The notes: generated from the sequence alone by a model not told the origin. A DNA stretch of 64,000 nucleotides from Pseudomonas azadiae (GCF_019145355.1 NZ_JAHSTY010000001.1:2356001-2420000); one strand, 5' to 3'. Positions 50,846-60,525 are shown, numbered from the stretch's first letter. A program made the numbers and translations.

Positions 50846-51790
50846 TCAAACCACCTCCCGTCGCCGGTCCTCCCTCGGACATTTCGAAAACCGCGCCCGA
50901 TAACTTCGGGTGAAATACGACGGCGACTCAAACCCGCACGCAATACTCACCTCCAGCACACTCATATTGCTTTGACGCAAGAGCTGCCGGGCTTTTTCCA
51001 GGCGCAGGCCGAGGTAGAAGTTGCTCGGCGTGTCGTTAAGATGCAGGCGGAACAGGCGTTCCAGCTGGCGGCGCGTCACCTTGATCGCGTCGGCCAGCGC
51101 CAAGGTGCTCAGCGGCGGCTCGGTGTGCTGTTCCATCTCGCCGATCACTTGCACCAGCTTCTTGTTGTTGATGCCGTAGCGCGTGGCGATCTGCATGCGC
51201 TGGTGGTCTTTGCGTGGGCGGATGCGGCCGAGCACGAATTGTTCGGAGACCTGGATCGCCAACTCCGGGCCGTGGGCCTGGGCGATGAGGTCGAGCATCA
51301 GGTCGATGGATGCCGTGCCGCCGGCGCAGGTGATGCGGCGGCGGTCGATCTCGAACAGTTCCTGGGTCACGCTCAGGTGCGGATACGACTCCTTGAAGGC
51401 GTCGATGGCTTCCCAGTGCAGGGTCAGTCGGTGGCCATCGAGCAGGCCCGCCTCAGCCAGCACGCAGGCGCCGGTGTCGATGGCGCCGAGGGTCACGCCG
51501 TCGTGGTCGAGGCGGCGCAGCCAGTGTTCCAGCGCGGGGGTGGCGAACTGCAGCGGTTCGAAGCCGGCGACCACCATCAGCGTCGCGCCCTTTTTCAGCG
51601 GTTCCAGCGCGGCGTCGGCGTTGACCGACATGCCATTGCTCGCCAGCACCGCGCCGCCATCGGCGCTCAAAACATGCCAGCGGTACAGCTCGCCGCGAAA
51701 CCGGTTGGCCACCCGCAGCGGCTCCAGCGCGGAGATAAAGCCGATGGCCGAGAACCCTGGCATCAGCAAGAAATAGTAATCCTGGGACAT
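50846..51790 (-). CDS. cdhR: Carnitine catabolism transcriptional activator CdhR (AraC/GlxA family)
   Basis: This 314-aa regulator has an N-terminal DJ-1/PfpI-like (GATase1-like) domain starting YYFLLMPGFSAIGFISALEP and a C-terminal AraC helix-turn-helix pair (ALADAIKVTRRQLERLFRLH; VLEVSIACGFESPSYFTRSY). Its position divergent from caiX-cdhCAB matches P. aeruginosa CdhR, which activates carnitine catabolism. The start MSQDYYF has GAGAG seven bases before it; longer in-frame starts exist. GbdR at 56.2 kb is a paralogue with the same architecture. Confidence 0.9.
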   Translation of the reverse strand: MSQDYYFLLMPGFSAIGFISALEPLRVANRFRGELYRWHVLSADGGAVLASNGMSVNADAALEPLKKGATLMVVAGFEPLQFATPALEHWLRRLDHDGVTLGAIDTGACVLAEAGLLDGHRLTLHWEAIDAFKESYPHLSVTQELFEIDRRRITCAGGTASIDLMLDLIAQAHGPELAIQVSEQFVLGRIRPRKDHQRMQIATRYGINNKKLVQVIGEMEQHTEPPLSTLALADAIKVTRRQLERLFRLHLNDTPSNFYLGLRLEKARQLLRQSNMSVLEVSIACGFESPSYFTRSYRARFSKCPREDRRREVV

Positions 51791-51861
51791 GGTGGCGCTC
51801 TCGTCGGACGGCCAGCGTGGCACTGTGATACTCCCGTTCATGGGCGGATTCAAGAGGACAG

Positions 51862-51886
51862 GTCGCTGCAGTGCAAGAGCGGGTCG
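51862..51886. promoter_or_regulatory. 21-bp phased GTCG repeat between cdhR and caiX
   Basis: GGTCGC at 51861 and again at 51882, a 21-base period, lies about 100 bases before caiX and 72 bases from cdhR. It is a likely site for CdhR or GbdR. Confidence 0.45.
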
Positions 51887-51983
51887 CCGCCGTGCGCTTT
51901 ACCGCCCCGCAAGCTGCGTAACGTGACCCCACGGCGCACAAAGACGCCGGACCCCACAATAACGACCTGCCGAGGGATCCACC

Positions 51984-52928
51984 ATGAACCGACTGATCAG
52001 CCGCAGCGTGCTTGCACTCAGCGTCAGCGCTATTTTGAGCACCCACGTCATGGCAGCGGATGCCGCTTCATGCCAGAACGTACGCCTGGGCGTGGTGAAC
52101 TGGACCGACGTGATCGCCACCAGTGCCATGGCCCAGGTGCTGCTCGACGGCCTCGGCTACAAGACCAAACAGACCAGCGCCTCCCAGCAAATCATTTTTG
52201 CCGGCATCCGCGACCAGCGCCTAGACCTGTTCCTGGGCTACTGGAACCCGCTGATGACCCAGACCATCACGCCGTTCGTCGACGCCAAGCAAGTCAAAGT
52301 CCTCGACAAGCCCAGCCTGGAAGACGCCCGCGCCACCCTCGCCGTGCCGACGTACCTGGCGGACAAGGGCCTGAAAACCTTCGCGGATATCGCCAAATTC
52401 GAGAAAGAATTGGGTGGCAAGATCTACGGCATCGAGCCAGGCTCGGGCGCCAACACCCAGATCAAGGCGATGATCGCCAAGAACCAGTTCGGCCTGGGCA
52501 AATTCCAACTGGTCGAGTCCAGTGAAGCCGCGATGCTCTCCGCCGTCGACCGTGCGGTTCGTCGCAAGGAGCCGGTGGTGTTCTTCGGCTGGGCGCCGCA
52601 CCCCATGAACGTCAACGTCGCCATGACCTACCTCACCGGCAGCGAAGACGCCCTGGGCCCGAACGAGGGCAAGGCGACCGTGTGGACAGTCACCGCGCCG
52701 ACCTACGCACAACAGTGCCCCAACGTGCACAAATTGCTGACCAATCTCACCTTCACCGCCGCCGACGAGAGCCGGATGATGCAGCCTTTGCTGGATCACA
52801 AGGATCCTATCGAGTCGGCCAAGCAGTGGCTCAAGGATCACCCGCAAGACCAGGCGCGCTGGCTGGAAGGCGTAACCACCTTCGATGGCAAACCGGCTGC
52901 GGTCAATCTCCAACTGACTCGCCAATAA
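51984..52928 (+). CDS. caiX: Carnitine-binding periplasmic protein CaiX
   Basis: This 314-aa OpuAC/ChoX-type binding protein has a signal peptide cut after VMA (residue 24). Aromatic ligand-box segments LFLGYWNPLM (about residues 85-94) and VVFFGWAPHPMN (about 200-211) suit cation-pi binding of a trimethylammonium group. No permease or ATPase gene follows; in P. aeruginosa CaiX uses the CbcWV permease, whose genes lie 8 kb to the right here. It is the first gene of the carnitine operon. Confidence 0.92.
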   Translation: MNRLISRSVLALSVSAILSTHVMAADAASCQNVRLGVVNWTDVIATSAMAQVLLDGLGYKTKQTSASQQIIFAGIRDQRLDLFLGYWNPLMTQTITPFVDAKQVKVLDKPSLEDARATLAVPTYLADKGLKTFADIAKFEKELGGKIYGIEPGSGANTQIKAMIAKNQFGLGKFQLVESSEAAMLSAVDRAVRRKEPVVFFGWAPHPMNVNVAMTYLTGSEDALGPNEGKATVWTVTAPTYAQQCPNVHKLLTNLTFTAADESRMMQPLLDHKDPIESAKQWLKDHPQDQARWLEGVTTFDGKPAAVNLQLTRQ

Positions 52929-53000
52929 CCCTTTTCAATCACCGCTTCGCAGCCCCGACCGGCTGCGAACGGCATCATCACGCCTGTAAGGAACCGCCCC

Positions 53001-53888
53001 ATGAACCACGACGTCATCATCACCTGCGCACTCACCGGTGCTGGCGACACGACCAGCCGAAGCCCACACGTGCCGGTCACCCCCAAACAAATCGCCGCCG
53101 CCGCGGTGGAAGCCGCCAAGGCCGGCGCCACGGTGGTGCATTGCCATGTGCGTGACCCCGAAACCGGCAAGTTCAGCCGCGACGTGGCCCTGTACCGCGA
53201 AGTGATGGAGCGCATCCGCGAGGCGGACATCGACATCATCGTCAACCTCACAGCCGGCATGGGCGGCGATCTGGAGATCGGTAGCGGCGAGAACCCGATG
53301 GCGTTCGGCCCCAACACCGACCTGGTCGGCCCGCTGACGCGCCTGGCCCACGTGGAGGCGCTGCTGCCGGAAATCTGCACCCTGGATTGCGGCACGCTGA
53401 ACTTCGGCGATGGCGACACCATTTACGTGTCCACCCCGGCGCAACTACGGGCCGGCGCCAAGCGCATCCAGGAACTGGGCGTAAAGGCCGAGCTGGAAAT
53501 TTTCGACACCGGCCACCTGTGGTTCGCCAAGCAGATGATCAAGGAAGGTTTGCTCGACAACCCGCTGTTCCAACTGTGCCTGGGCATCCCCTGGGGCGCG
53601 CCGGCCGACACCACCACCATGAAAGCCATGGTCGACAACCTGCCCGCCGACGCTGTGTGGGCCGGCTTCGGCATCGGCCGCATGCAAATGCCGATGGCGG
53701 CGCAAGCGGTGCTGCTGGGCGGCAACGTGCGGGTCGGCCTGGAAGACAACCTGTGGCTGGACAAGGGCGTGCTCGCCACCAATGGTCAATTGGTGGAGCG
53801 CGCCAGTGAAATCCTCAGCCGCCTGGGCGCGCGGGTTATGACCCCGGCGGAAGGCCGAATCAAGATGGGCCTGACCAAGCGCGGCTGA
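53001..53888 (+). CDS. cdhC: Dehydrocarnitine cleavage enzyme CdhC (BKACE family)
   Basis: This 295-aa zinc-dependent beta-keto acid cleavage enzyme begins [20 protein letters not shown] and has the metal-binding [20 protein letters not shown] (about residues 49-68) and [15 protein letters not shown]. With acetyl-CoA it splits 3-dehydrocarnitine to glycine betaine (betainyl-CoA) and acetoacetate. It lies between caiX and cdhA; a REPIN separates it from cdhA. Confidence 0.93.
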   Translation: MNHDVIITCALTGAGDTTSRSPHVPVTPKQIAAAAVEAAKAGATVVHCHVRDPETGKFSRDVALYREVMERIREADIDIIVNLTAGMGGDLEIGSGENPMAFGPNTDLVGPLTRLAHVEALLPEICTLDCGTLNFGDGDTIYVSTPAQLRAGAKRIQELGVKAELEIFDTGHLWFAKQMIKEGLLDNPLFQLCLGIPWGAPADTTTMKAMVDNLPADAVWAGFGIGRMQMPMAAQAVLLGGNVRVGLEDNLWLDKGVLATNGQLVERASEILSRLGARVMTPAEGRIKMGLTKRG

Positions 53889-53912
53889 TCCACTCCAGAC
53901 AACATATAACCC

Positions 53913-54005
53913 TGTGGGAGCCGGGCTTGCCCGCGATGAGGCCAGTACATCTGGCACTTCTCTACAGCCTGGAATGCCGCCATCGCGGGCAAGCCCGGCT
54001 CCCAC
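53913..54005. repeat. REPIN, family A (CCGGGC variant), between cdhC and cdhA
   Basis: CTGTGGGAGCCGGGCTTGCC and its inverted copy flank a 45-base spacer within the carnitine operon. Confidence 0.9.
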
Positions 54006-54038
54006 AGGGGTTCATCACATTATTCAGGAACGTCGCCA

Positions 54039-55004
54039 ATGAGCTTTATCACCGAAATCAAAACCTTCGCCGCCCTCGGCAGCGGTGTCATCGGCAGTGG
54101 CTGGGTATCCCGCGCACTGGCCCATGGCCTGGATGTGGTCGCCTGGGACCCAGCGCCCGGCGCCGAAGCCGCGCTGCGCAAACGCGTCGCCAATGCCTGG
54201 GGCGCCCTGGAGAAACAAGGCCTTGCAACGGGTGCCTCGCAGGACCGCTTGCGCTTTGTCGCAACCATAGAGGAATGTGTGAAAGACGCCGACTTCATCC
54301 AGGAAAGCGCCCCGGAACGCCTGGAACTGAAACTAGACTTGCACAGCAAGATCAGCGCCGCCGCCAAGCCCAATGCGCTGATTGGTTCGAGTACCTCGGG
54401 CCTGTTGCCGAGCGAATTTTACGAGGGCTCGACCCACCCGGAACGCTGCGTGGTCGGTCACCCGTTCAACCCGGTTTACCTGCTGCCGCTGGTGGAAGTG
54501 GTCGGCGGCAAGCACACCGCGCCGGAGGCGATCCAGGCGGCGATCACGGTGTATGAATCCCTTGGCATGCGCCCGTTGCATGTGCGCAAGGAAGTGCCGG
54601 GCTTCATCGCTGACCGCTTGTTGGAGGCGCTGTGGCGCGAGGCCTTGCACCTGGTCAACGACGGCGTGGCGACCACCGGCGAAATCGATGACGCGATCCG
54701 CTTTGGCGCAGGCCTGCGTTGGTCATTCATGGGCACCTTCCTGACCTACACCCTGGCCGGCGGCGATGCCGGGATGCGGCATTTCATGGCCCAGTTCGGC
54801 CCGGCGCTGCAGCTGCCGTGGACGTATTTGCCGGCACCGGAGCTGACCGACACGTTGATTGATGATGTGGTGGCGGGGACCAGCGATCAACTGGGCAAAC
54901 ACAGCATTTCGGCGCTGGAGCGCTATCGTGATGATTGCTTGCTGGCGGTGCTTGAGGCTGTGAAGGTGACTAAAGCCAAACACGGTATGAGCTTCGCCGA
55001 ATAA
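54039..55004 (+). CDS. cdhA: L-carnitine dehydrogenase CdhA
   Basis: This 321-aa member of the 3-hydroxyacyl-CoA dehydrogenase family has the NAD fold [20 protein letters not shown] (about residues 8-27), [11 protein letters not shown] and the catalytic His region [20 protein letters not shown] (about 132-151). It oxidises L-carnitine to 3-dehydrocarnitine. It follows cdhC and precedes the thioesterase, with REPINs in both gaps. Confidence 0.93.
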   Translation: MSFITEIKTFAALGSGVIGSGWVSRALAHGLDVVAWDPAPGAEAALRKRVANAWGALEKQGLATGASQDRLRFVATIEECVKDADFIQESAPERLELKLDLHSKISAAAKPNALIGSSTSGLLPSEFYEGSTHPERCVVGHPFNPVYLLPLVEVVGGKHTAPEAIQAAITVYESLGMRPLHVRKEVPGFIADRLLEALWREALHLVNDGVATTGEIDDAIRFGAGLRWSFMGTFLTYTLAGGDAGMRHFMAQFGPALQLPWTYLPAPELTDTLIDDVVAGTSDQLGKHSISALERYRDDCLLAVLEAVKVTKAKHGMSFAE

Positions 55005-55007
55005 CCC

Positions 55008-55079
55008 TGTGGGAGCTGGCTTGCCTGCGATGGCGGCGGTGAATCTTGCATCGCCATCGCAGGCAAGCCAGCTCCCACA
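55008..55079. repeat. REPIN, family A, between cdhA and cdhB
   Basis: GTGGGAGCTGGCTTGCCTGC and its inverted copy fill the gap and start three bases after the cdhA stop. Confidence 0.9.
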
Positions 55080-55100
55080 TTTTTGACCGAGTACAGACCC

Positions 55101-55595
55101 ATGCCCCGATTAAAAACCTACACCACCAAAATCCAACCCGACTGGGTCGACTACAACGGCCACCTGCGCGACGCGTTCTACCTGCTGATCTTCAGCTACG
55201 CCACCGACGCGTTGATGGACACGCTAGGCCTGGACAGCGAAAACCGCGAAGCCAGCGGCCATTCGCTGTTCACCCTGGAGCTGCACCTGAACTACCTGCA
55301 CGAAGTGAAGCTCGGCGCCGAGGTCGAGGTGCGCACGCAATTGATCGCTCACGACGCCAAGCGTCTGCACCTCTATCACAGCCTGCATTCAGTCGGTGAT
55401 GAAAAGGAATTGGCCGGCAACGAACAAATGCTGCTGCACGTCGACCTCACCGGCCCGCGCTCGGCGCCGTTCAGCGAGGCCACGCTGGCGCAACTCTCGG
55501 CCCTCATCGCATCACACGCCGAACTGCCCAGGCCCGCCCTCCTCGGCCGCGTCATCGGCTTGCCCGGCCAACAAAAAAGCCCCGACCAGCCGTGA
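55101..55595 (+). CDS. cdhB: Hotdog thioesterase of the carnitine operon (CdhB, betainyl-CoA thioesterase)
   Basis: This 164-aa 4HBT-type thioesterase begins MPRLKTYTTKIQPDWVDYNG; the Asp/Asn-Gly-His segment DWVDYNGHLRDAFYLLIF (about residues 14-31) is the usual active-site region. It should hydrolyse betainyl-CoA to glycine betaine and CoA, completing carnitine breakdown. The ATG at 55101 is the family start; the ribosome site is weak, and the preceding REPIN ends 21 bases before it. Confidence 0.88.
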   Translation: MPRLKTYTTKIQPDWVDYNGHLRDAFYLLIFSYATDALMDTLGLDSENREASGHSLFTLELHLNYLHEVKLGAEVEVRTQLIAHDAKRLHLYHSLHSVGDEKELAGNEQMLLHVDLTGPRSAPFSEATLAQLSALIASHAELPRPALLGRVIGLPGQQKSPDQP

Positions 55596-55607
55596 CTGGA
55601 TCGGGGC
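55580..55607 (+). terminator. Hairpin overlapping the cdhB stop
   Basis: CCCCGA and TCGGGG, with inner CAG/CTG, close a stem preceded by six A residues; the T content after it is modest. It probably ends the carnitine operon. Confidence 0.55.
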
Positions 55608-55820
55608 AGAATGTTTTGTGTGAGCCGTACATCCCGAGGGTGACCAAACCTTCAAGCTGTGTGCCTGGGTTCAGTGTGCCGGTAAGTGCGCTCGGTACAT
55701 GGCCCGAAAACGACACGCTCATAGCCATCTGAGGCATTGACGCATTCTGCCCTTGCCGACTGTTTGAGCGACTACCAGAATCAAGGTCAAACCCCGCTCC
55801 CCTCACCAGGATTAAACGTC

Positions 55821-56084
55821 ATGATGCACGCGGATTTGATTGACCAGGACGACCTGCTTAGCCAGTTGCGCTCACTGGGTTTCGAGGTCTCCAGCGGCGC
55901 CACCGCCGAACAGGCTTGCGAGTCTGCGGTGCGCGGCTTGAGCGCGGCGCGGGCCAAGGCGCTCAAGGGCATGGTGGAGCAGATGTACACCGGCAGCGCG
56001 ACGATTTTGCCGGCGGTGCGGCAGGCGATCGATAAGCAGTTGTTGCCCGCTTTGGTGCAGTTCAAGCAGAGCTCTGGCGCCTGA
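55821..56084 (+). CDS. Hypothetical 87-aa protein next to gbdR
   Basis: This 87-aa ORF starts MMHADLIDQDDLLSQLRSLG with AGGA about ten bases before the ATG. The rest is helical, with AEQACESAVRGLSAARAKAL and a hydrophobic C-terminal helix. A longer TTG start at 55737 is less likely. A small hypothetical gene occupies this place beside gbdR in other pseudomonads, from memory. The function is unknown. Confidence 0.6.
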   Translation: MMHADLIDQDDLLSQLRSLGFEVSSGATAEQACESAVRGLSAARAKALKGMVEQMYTGSATILPAVRQAIDKQLLPALVQFKQSSGA

Positions 56085-56092
56085 TAGATCGC

Positions 56093-56166
56093 TATCGCAG
56101 GCAAGCCAGCTCCCACAGTTTGATCTGTGAACACAGTCAAATGTGGGAGCTGGCTTGCCTGCGATG
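56093..56166. repeat. REPIN, family A
   Basis: TATCGCAGGCAAGCCAGCTC and its inverted copy surround the inner arms TTTGA(TCTGTGAACACAG)TCAAA. It lies in the convergent gap before gbdR. Confidence 0.9.
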
Positions 56167-56179
56167 CAGACGACGCGGT

Positions 56180-57283
56180 CTAGAGCCTTACACTGGCAAA
56201 AGTCGACTCATTGCGCGCCTGGCTCAACGCCGACATCGGCCCCGACAGCGGTGACAACACCAGCGCCTGCGGAATCGGCATCATCGCCACCTGCTGCGTG
56301 GTATTGGAGCCAACGCGCTCATCCCGTGGCGGAATGCCGAAGTATTCGCGGTAGCACTTGGAGAAGTGCGGCGTGGACACGAAGCCACACACCGACGCCA
56401 CTTCGATGATCGACATCGGCGTTTGCTTGAGCAACTGCCGCGCGCGAATCAGGCGCAGCTTGAGGTAGTAGCGCGACGGCGAACAGTGCAGGTATTTCTG
56501 GAACAACCGCTCCAGTTGCCGACGGGACACGGCGACATACACCGCCAGTTCATCCAGGTCGATCGGCTCTTCGAGGTTGGCTTCCATCAGCGCGACGATT
56601 TCCTGCAGCTTCGGCTGGTTGGTGCCCAGCATGTGCTTGAGCGGCACGCGCTGGTGATCCTGTTCGTTGCGGATGCGTTCGTACACGAACATTTCGGAAA
56701 TAGCGGCCGACAGTTCACGGCCATGATCGCGGCTGATCAAGTGCAGCATCATGTCCAACGGCGCGGTGCCGCCGGAGCTGGTGAAGCGGTTGCGGTCGAG
56801 GGTGAACAGGCGTGTGCTCATGGCCACGCGGGGAAAGGCTTCCTGCATCGAGGCCAGGCATTCCCAGTGCACGCTGCAGTCAAAGCCATCGAGCAGACCG
56901 GCGCAGGCCAGGGCCCAACTGCCGGTGCACACCGCACCCAGGCGACGGGACTGGCGCGCCTGGCTTTGCAGCCAGGACACGTGTTCGCGGGTCACGGTAC
57001 GCTGGATGCCCACGCCGCCGCACACGATCACCGTGTCCAGGGCCGGAGCTTTTTGCATGGCCGCATCCGGGGTGATTTGCAGGCCGTCGCTGGCCCACAC
57101 CTGGTTGCCGTCGACGCTTAGGGTGGTCCAACGATACAGCTCGCGGCCGGAAAGCTGGTTGGCCATGCGCAGCGGTTCGACTGCCGAAGCCAGGGAAATC
57201 AGCGTGAAATTATCCAGCAGCAAAAAGCCGATGGATTGAGGCGCACGGTTCTGGGGTTGGGCCCCGGCGTTGGACGACGTCAT
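56180..57283 (-). CDS. gbdR: Glycine betaine-responsive activator GbdR (AraC/GlxA family)
   Basis: This 367-aa regulator has an N-terminal DJ-1/PfpI-like sensing domain (IGFLLLDNFTLISLASAVEP, about residues 18-37; GAVCTGSWALACAGLLDG) and a C-terminal AraC DNA-binding domain (ELAVYVAVSRRQLERLFQKY; IIEVASVCGFVSTPHFSKCY). In Pseudomonas GbdR binds glycine betaine or dimethylglycine and activates gbc, dgc, cbc and phospholipase genes. Its position before sdaB-cbcXWV matches P. aeruginosa. A long, gene-free 5' region separates it from the serine dehydratase gene. Confidence 0.95.
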   Translation of the reverse strand: MTSSNAGAQPQNRAPQSIGFLLLDNFTLISLASAVEPLRMANQLSGRELYRWTTLSVDGNQVWASDGLQITPDAAMQKAPALDTVIVCGGVGIQRTVTREHVSWLQSQARQSRRLGAVCTGSWALACAGLLDGFDCSVHWECLASMQEAFPRVAMSTRLFTLDRNRFTSSGGTAPLDMMLHLISRDHGRELSAAISEMFVYERIRNEQDHQRVPLKHMLGTNQPKLQEIVALMEANLEEPIDLDELAVYVAVSRRQLERLFQKYLHCSPSRYYLKLRLIRARQLLKQTPMSIIEVASVCGFVSTPHFSKCYREYFGIPPRDERVGSNTTQQVAMMPIPQALVLSPLSGPMSALSQARNESTFASVRL

Positions 57284-57701
57284 CGCGGTATCTCCTCACA
57301 CAAAGCAGGTGGTGGCCTCAGGCGAGGCTCTTGTTATTACGCTCTCCCTACAGCAAGGGCAGAGGCTTTGAATTGATAGAGCAAATGCCGTGCCTGAATT
57401 TGAATGGCTATTCAATAAATCCTAAAAACGACCTGCTGACGCGTCTAAACAAGCCCGTGCCGGACGTAGGGATATGGCCGGAATTGGCCGTAGGAACGAG
57501 CCTGCTCGAGGGGTGTGAGCAGATCGGTAGCACTTGTGGGAAGGCGCTTTGAGGGTGTGGGAAAAGTCTGTCACCGCAGGCGCGGTGGACGGGTGGTCAG
57601 GCTGGAAATCGTTCGCAAGCTACTTATCTATTTGCGACGCGCTAAAAGGCGGCGGTTTTGGTTCGGGTGTTCACTTTATGCGCAGTGTTGCTTGAACTAC
57701 C
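57284..57701. other. Gene-free region upstream of gbdR
   Basis: About 420 bases between gbdR and the REPIN at 57702. Several short open frames cross it, but none has both a ribosome site and coding-like composition. It is somewhat less GC-rich than its surroundings and presumably holds the gbdR promoter; I see no convincing operator or hairpin. Confidence 0.5.
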
Positions 57702-57772
57702 GCTATCGCGGGCAAGCCCGGCTCCCACAGGGGAACGCATTCCAAAGGTGGGAGCTGGCTTGCCTGCGATAG
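57702..57772. repeat. REPIN, family A, mixed arms
   Basis: TATCGCGGGCAAGCCCGGCTC-type arm on the left and GTGGGAGCTGGCTTGCCTGC on the right, with a spacer of about 22 bases. It lies immediately downstream of the serine dehydratase gene. Confidence 0.88.
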
Positions 57773-57785
57773 CAGTGTCACTGAC

Positions 57786-59162
57786 TCAACATTCCACAGC
57801 ACTCACCGCTAACCCACCTCGCGACGTCTCTTTGTACTTGTCATGCATATCCGCCCCGGTATCGCGCATGGTGCGGATCACGCGGTCCAGCGAGATAAAA
57901 TGCTGGCCGTCACCGCGCAGGGCCATCTGGGCGGCATTGATCGCCTTGACCGCCGCAATCGCATTGCGCTCGATGCACGGCACCTGCACCAGCCCGCCGA
58001 CCGGGTCGCACGTGAGGCCCAGGTTATGTTCCAGGCCGATTTCGGCGGCATTGCACAATTGCTCCGGCGTCGCGCCGAGGATTTCGGCCAAACCGGCGGC
58101 CGCCATCGCGCAGGCCGATCCCACCTCGCCCTGGCAACCGACTTCGGCACCGGAGATCGAGGCGTTCTTCTTGCACAGAATCCCCACCGCCGCCGCACTG
58201 AGCAGGTAGTCGACCACGTTGGCCTCGGTGACGTCCTCGCTGAATTTCATGAAGTAATGCAGGACCGCCGGAATAATCCCCGCCGCACCGTTGGTGGGTG
58301 CAGTGACCATGCGCCCGCCGGCGGCGTTCTCTTCGTTGACGGCCAGGGCGAACAGGTTCACCCACTCCATGGCGCTCAAGGTCGAGCCGATCACGTTCGG
58401 CTTGCCCAGCTCCTGCAGGCTGCGGTGCAACTTGGCCGCGCGACGACGCACATTCAGGCCGCCAGGCAGGATGCCTTCGTGCTTGAGGCCCTGCTCGACA
58501 CACGCCTGCATGGCGCGCCAGAGCTTCATCAGGCCGCTGCGGATTTCTTCCTCGGAGCGCCAGACCTTTTCGTTGGCCAGCATCAACTCGGCCACGCGCA
58601 GGTGGTGGGTCTTGCACAGTTGCAACAGCTCCACCGCGCTGGAAAAATCGTAAGGCAACTCGGTGCGGTCCCTATCTGCCACGCCGCTCTCGGCCTGGGC
58701 TTGATCCACCACAAAGCCGCCGCCGACGGAGTAGTAGGTGTCGCGGTGCAACTCGCCCTCATCACCCCACACCACCAGCGTCATGGCGTTGGGATGGAAC
58801 GGCAGGTTTTCGTCGAGCAGACGCATGTCCCGGGCCCAAATGAAAGGCACCGGCAATCGCCCATCCAGCAATAGCGTATCGGTCTCGCGCAGGGTGTGAA
58901 TGCGCACGCCGATTTGCGACGGGTCAATCGCGTCCGGCCACTCGCCCATCAGGCCCATGATGGTCGCGGTGTCGCTGCCGTGGCCGATGCCGGTGGCCGA
59001 CAAAGAGCCGTACAGCTGAACTTCGACGCGCCGAACCTGTTCCAACAGGTCACGTTCACGCAATGCTTGAACGAACAACGCCGCGGCGCGCATGGGGCCG
59101 ACGGTGTGAGAACTCGAAGGCCCGATGCCGATCTTGAACAGGTCGAAAACGCTGATAGCCAT
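57786..59162 (-). CDS. sdaB: L-serine ammonia-lyase (iron-sulfur serine dehydratase)
   Basis: This 458-aa single-chain L-serine dehydratase starts [20 protein letters not shown]. The N-terminal beta domain holds the SSSHTVGPM motif and the C-terminal alpha domain the 4Fe-4S cysteines ([20 protein letters not shown] near residue 340). It converts serine to pyruvate and ammonia, ending the route from betaine through sarcosine, glycine and serine. It is encoded beside cbcXWV and gbdR as in P. aeruginosa and shares a 415-bp promoter region with cbcX. Confidence 0.94.
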   Translation of the reverse strand: MAISVFDLFKIGIGPSSSHTVGPMRAAALFVQALRERDLLEQVRRVEVQLYGSLSATGIGHGSDTATIMGLMGEWPDAIDPSQIGVRIHTLRETDTLLLDGRLPVPFIWARDMRLLDENLPFHPNAMTLVVWGDEGELHRDTYYSVGGGFVVDQAQAESGVADRDRTELPYDFSSAVELLQLCKTHHLRVAELMLANEKVWRSEEEIRSGLMKLWRAMQACVEQGLKHEGILPGGLNVRRRAAKLHRSLQELGKPNVIGSTLSAMEWVNLFALAVNEENAAGGRMVTAPTNGAAGIIPAVLHYFMKFSEDVTEANVVDYLLSAAAVGILCKKNASISGAEVGCQGEVGSACAMAAAGLAEILGATPEQLCNAAEIGLEHNLGLTCDPVGGLVQVPCIERNAIAAVKAINAAQMALRGDGQHFISLDRVIRTMRDTGADMHDKYKETSRGGLAVSAVEC

Positions 59163-59382
59163 GGCGGTAGAACTCCTCGATAAGCACGGCCAGGCTTGAA
59201 CGAGGTGCTACGCTCAGATCGCCCAGATGGCGGCATCATCCGGCTTTTGTCCGCCGTCACGGCGTCTCACACCGACGCAACCATGCTCACGAGCGTCGCT
59301 TGCGTGCGATCAGCTGTTTTGGCCGTTTTTAACGGTGCAGATGGGCAAAAACTGCAGTTTTGCCTGAGGAAAAATCTGTAAG

Positions 59383-59428
59383 CGACGTCACCGACACTGG
59401 ATACGACCATCCCTGTACTGGATACGAC
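59383..59428. promoter_or_regulatory. Three CGAC repeats phased at 21 bp between sdaB and cbcX
   Basis: CGAC occurs at 59383, 59404 and 59425, each exactly 21 bases apart; the last two lie inside identical 12-mers ACTGGATACGAC (59396 and 59417). The site is 150 bases before cbcX and about 220 from sdaB. This is the strongest candidate AraC-type (GbdR) operator in the window. Confidence 0.55.
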
Positions 59429-59577
59429 GCCCCCTGTAGGCGTCAGATTTTCACTGGTACATGATCAGTCCCGACTCGTTTGCAGGGCACCGTGCCATCC
59501 GCTTCGTCGCACGCACCAACCGCAACACTTATAAAGCGCGGTGAAAGCCGCCAGAAAAAACACAGGAGTCTACCCAG

Positions 59578-60525
59578 ATGAAAGGTTCACCCTCGTTGTT
59601 GTTGGCCGCCATGCTGAGTCTGCCAGTGATGGCGCACGCCGCAGAACCGGAACAGTGCAAGACCGTCAACTTCTCCGATGTCGGCTGGACCGACATCACC
59701 GTCACCACCGCGACCACCAGCGAAGTCCTCAAGGGCCTGGGCTACAAGCCGCGCACCACGATGATTTCGGTACCGGTGACCTACAAGTCACTGGCCGACG
59801 GCAAGAACATGGACATCTTCCTCGGCAACTGGATGCCGACCATGGAAAACGACATCAAGCAGTACCGTGATGCCGGCACCGTGGAAACCGTGCGCGCCAA
59901 CCTGGAGAACGCCAAATACACCCTGGCGGTCCCGCAGGCGCTGTACGACAAAGGCCTGAAAGACTTCGCCGACATCGCCAAATTCAAGGATGAGCTGGGC
60001 GGCAAGATCTACGGCATCGAGCCGGGCAACGACGGCAACCGCACCATCCAGACGCTGATCGACAAAGACGCCTTCGGCCTGAAAACCGCCGGCTTCAAGG
60101 TGGTCGAATCCAGCGAAGCCGGCATGCTGTCTCAGGTCGAGCGCGCCACCAAGCGCGACCAGGCCATCGTGTTCCTCGGTTGGGAACCGCACCCCATGAA
60201 CACCCGCTTCAAGATGAAGTACCTGACCGGGGGTGACGATTCGTTCGGCCCCAACTACGGCCAGGCCACCATCTACACCAACACCCGCAAGGGCTATACC
60301 CAGGAATGCAGCAACGTTGGCCAACTGCTGAAGAACCTGTCGTTCACCCTGAACATGGAAAGCACCCTGATGGGTAACGTGCTGGACGACAAGATGAAAC
60401 CCGACGCCGCCGCCAAGGCGTGGCTGAAGAAGAACCCGCAAGTACTCGACACCTGGCTCGCCGGTGTCACCACCGTCGATGGCAAACCAGGTCTGGAAGC
60501 CGTCAAGGCTTACCTCGCCCAGTAA
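59578..60525 (+). CDS. cbcX: Choline-binding periplasmic protein CbcX (ChoX-like)
   Basis: This 315-aa OpuAC-type binding protein has a signal peptide cut after AHA (residue 21). Ligand-box segments NMDIFLGNWMPTME (about residues 78-91) and VFLGWEPHPMN (about 198-208) carry the aromatic residues that hold a quaternary ammonium. It starts the choline ABC operon and has AGGAG before the ATG. The A-rich leader (AGAAAAAACACAGGAG) could be a Crc/Hfq target, which would fit catabolite control. Confidence 0.94.
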   Translation: MKGSPSLLLAAMLSLPVMAHAAEPEQCKTVNFSDVGWTDITVTTATTSEVLKGLGYKPRTTMISVPVTYKSLADGKNMDIFLGNWMPTMENDIKQYRDAGTVETVRANLENAKYTLAVPQALYDKGLKDFADIAKFKDELGGKIYGIEPGNDGNRTIQTLIDKDAFGLKTAGFKVVESSEAGMLSQVERATKRDQAIVFLGWEPHPMNTRFKMKYLTGGDDSFGPNYGQATIYTNTRKGYTQECSNVGQLLKNLSFTLNMESTLMGNVLDDKMKPDAAAKAWLKKNPQVLDTWLAGVTTVDGKPGLEAVKAYLAQ

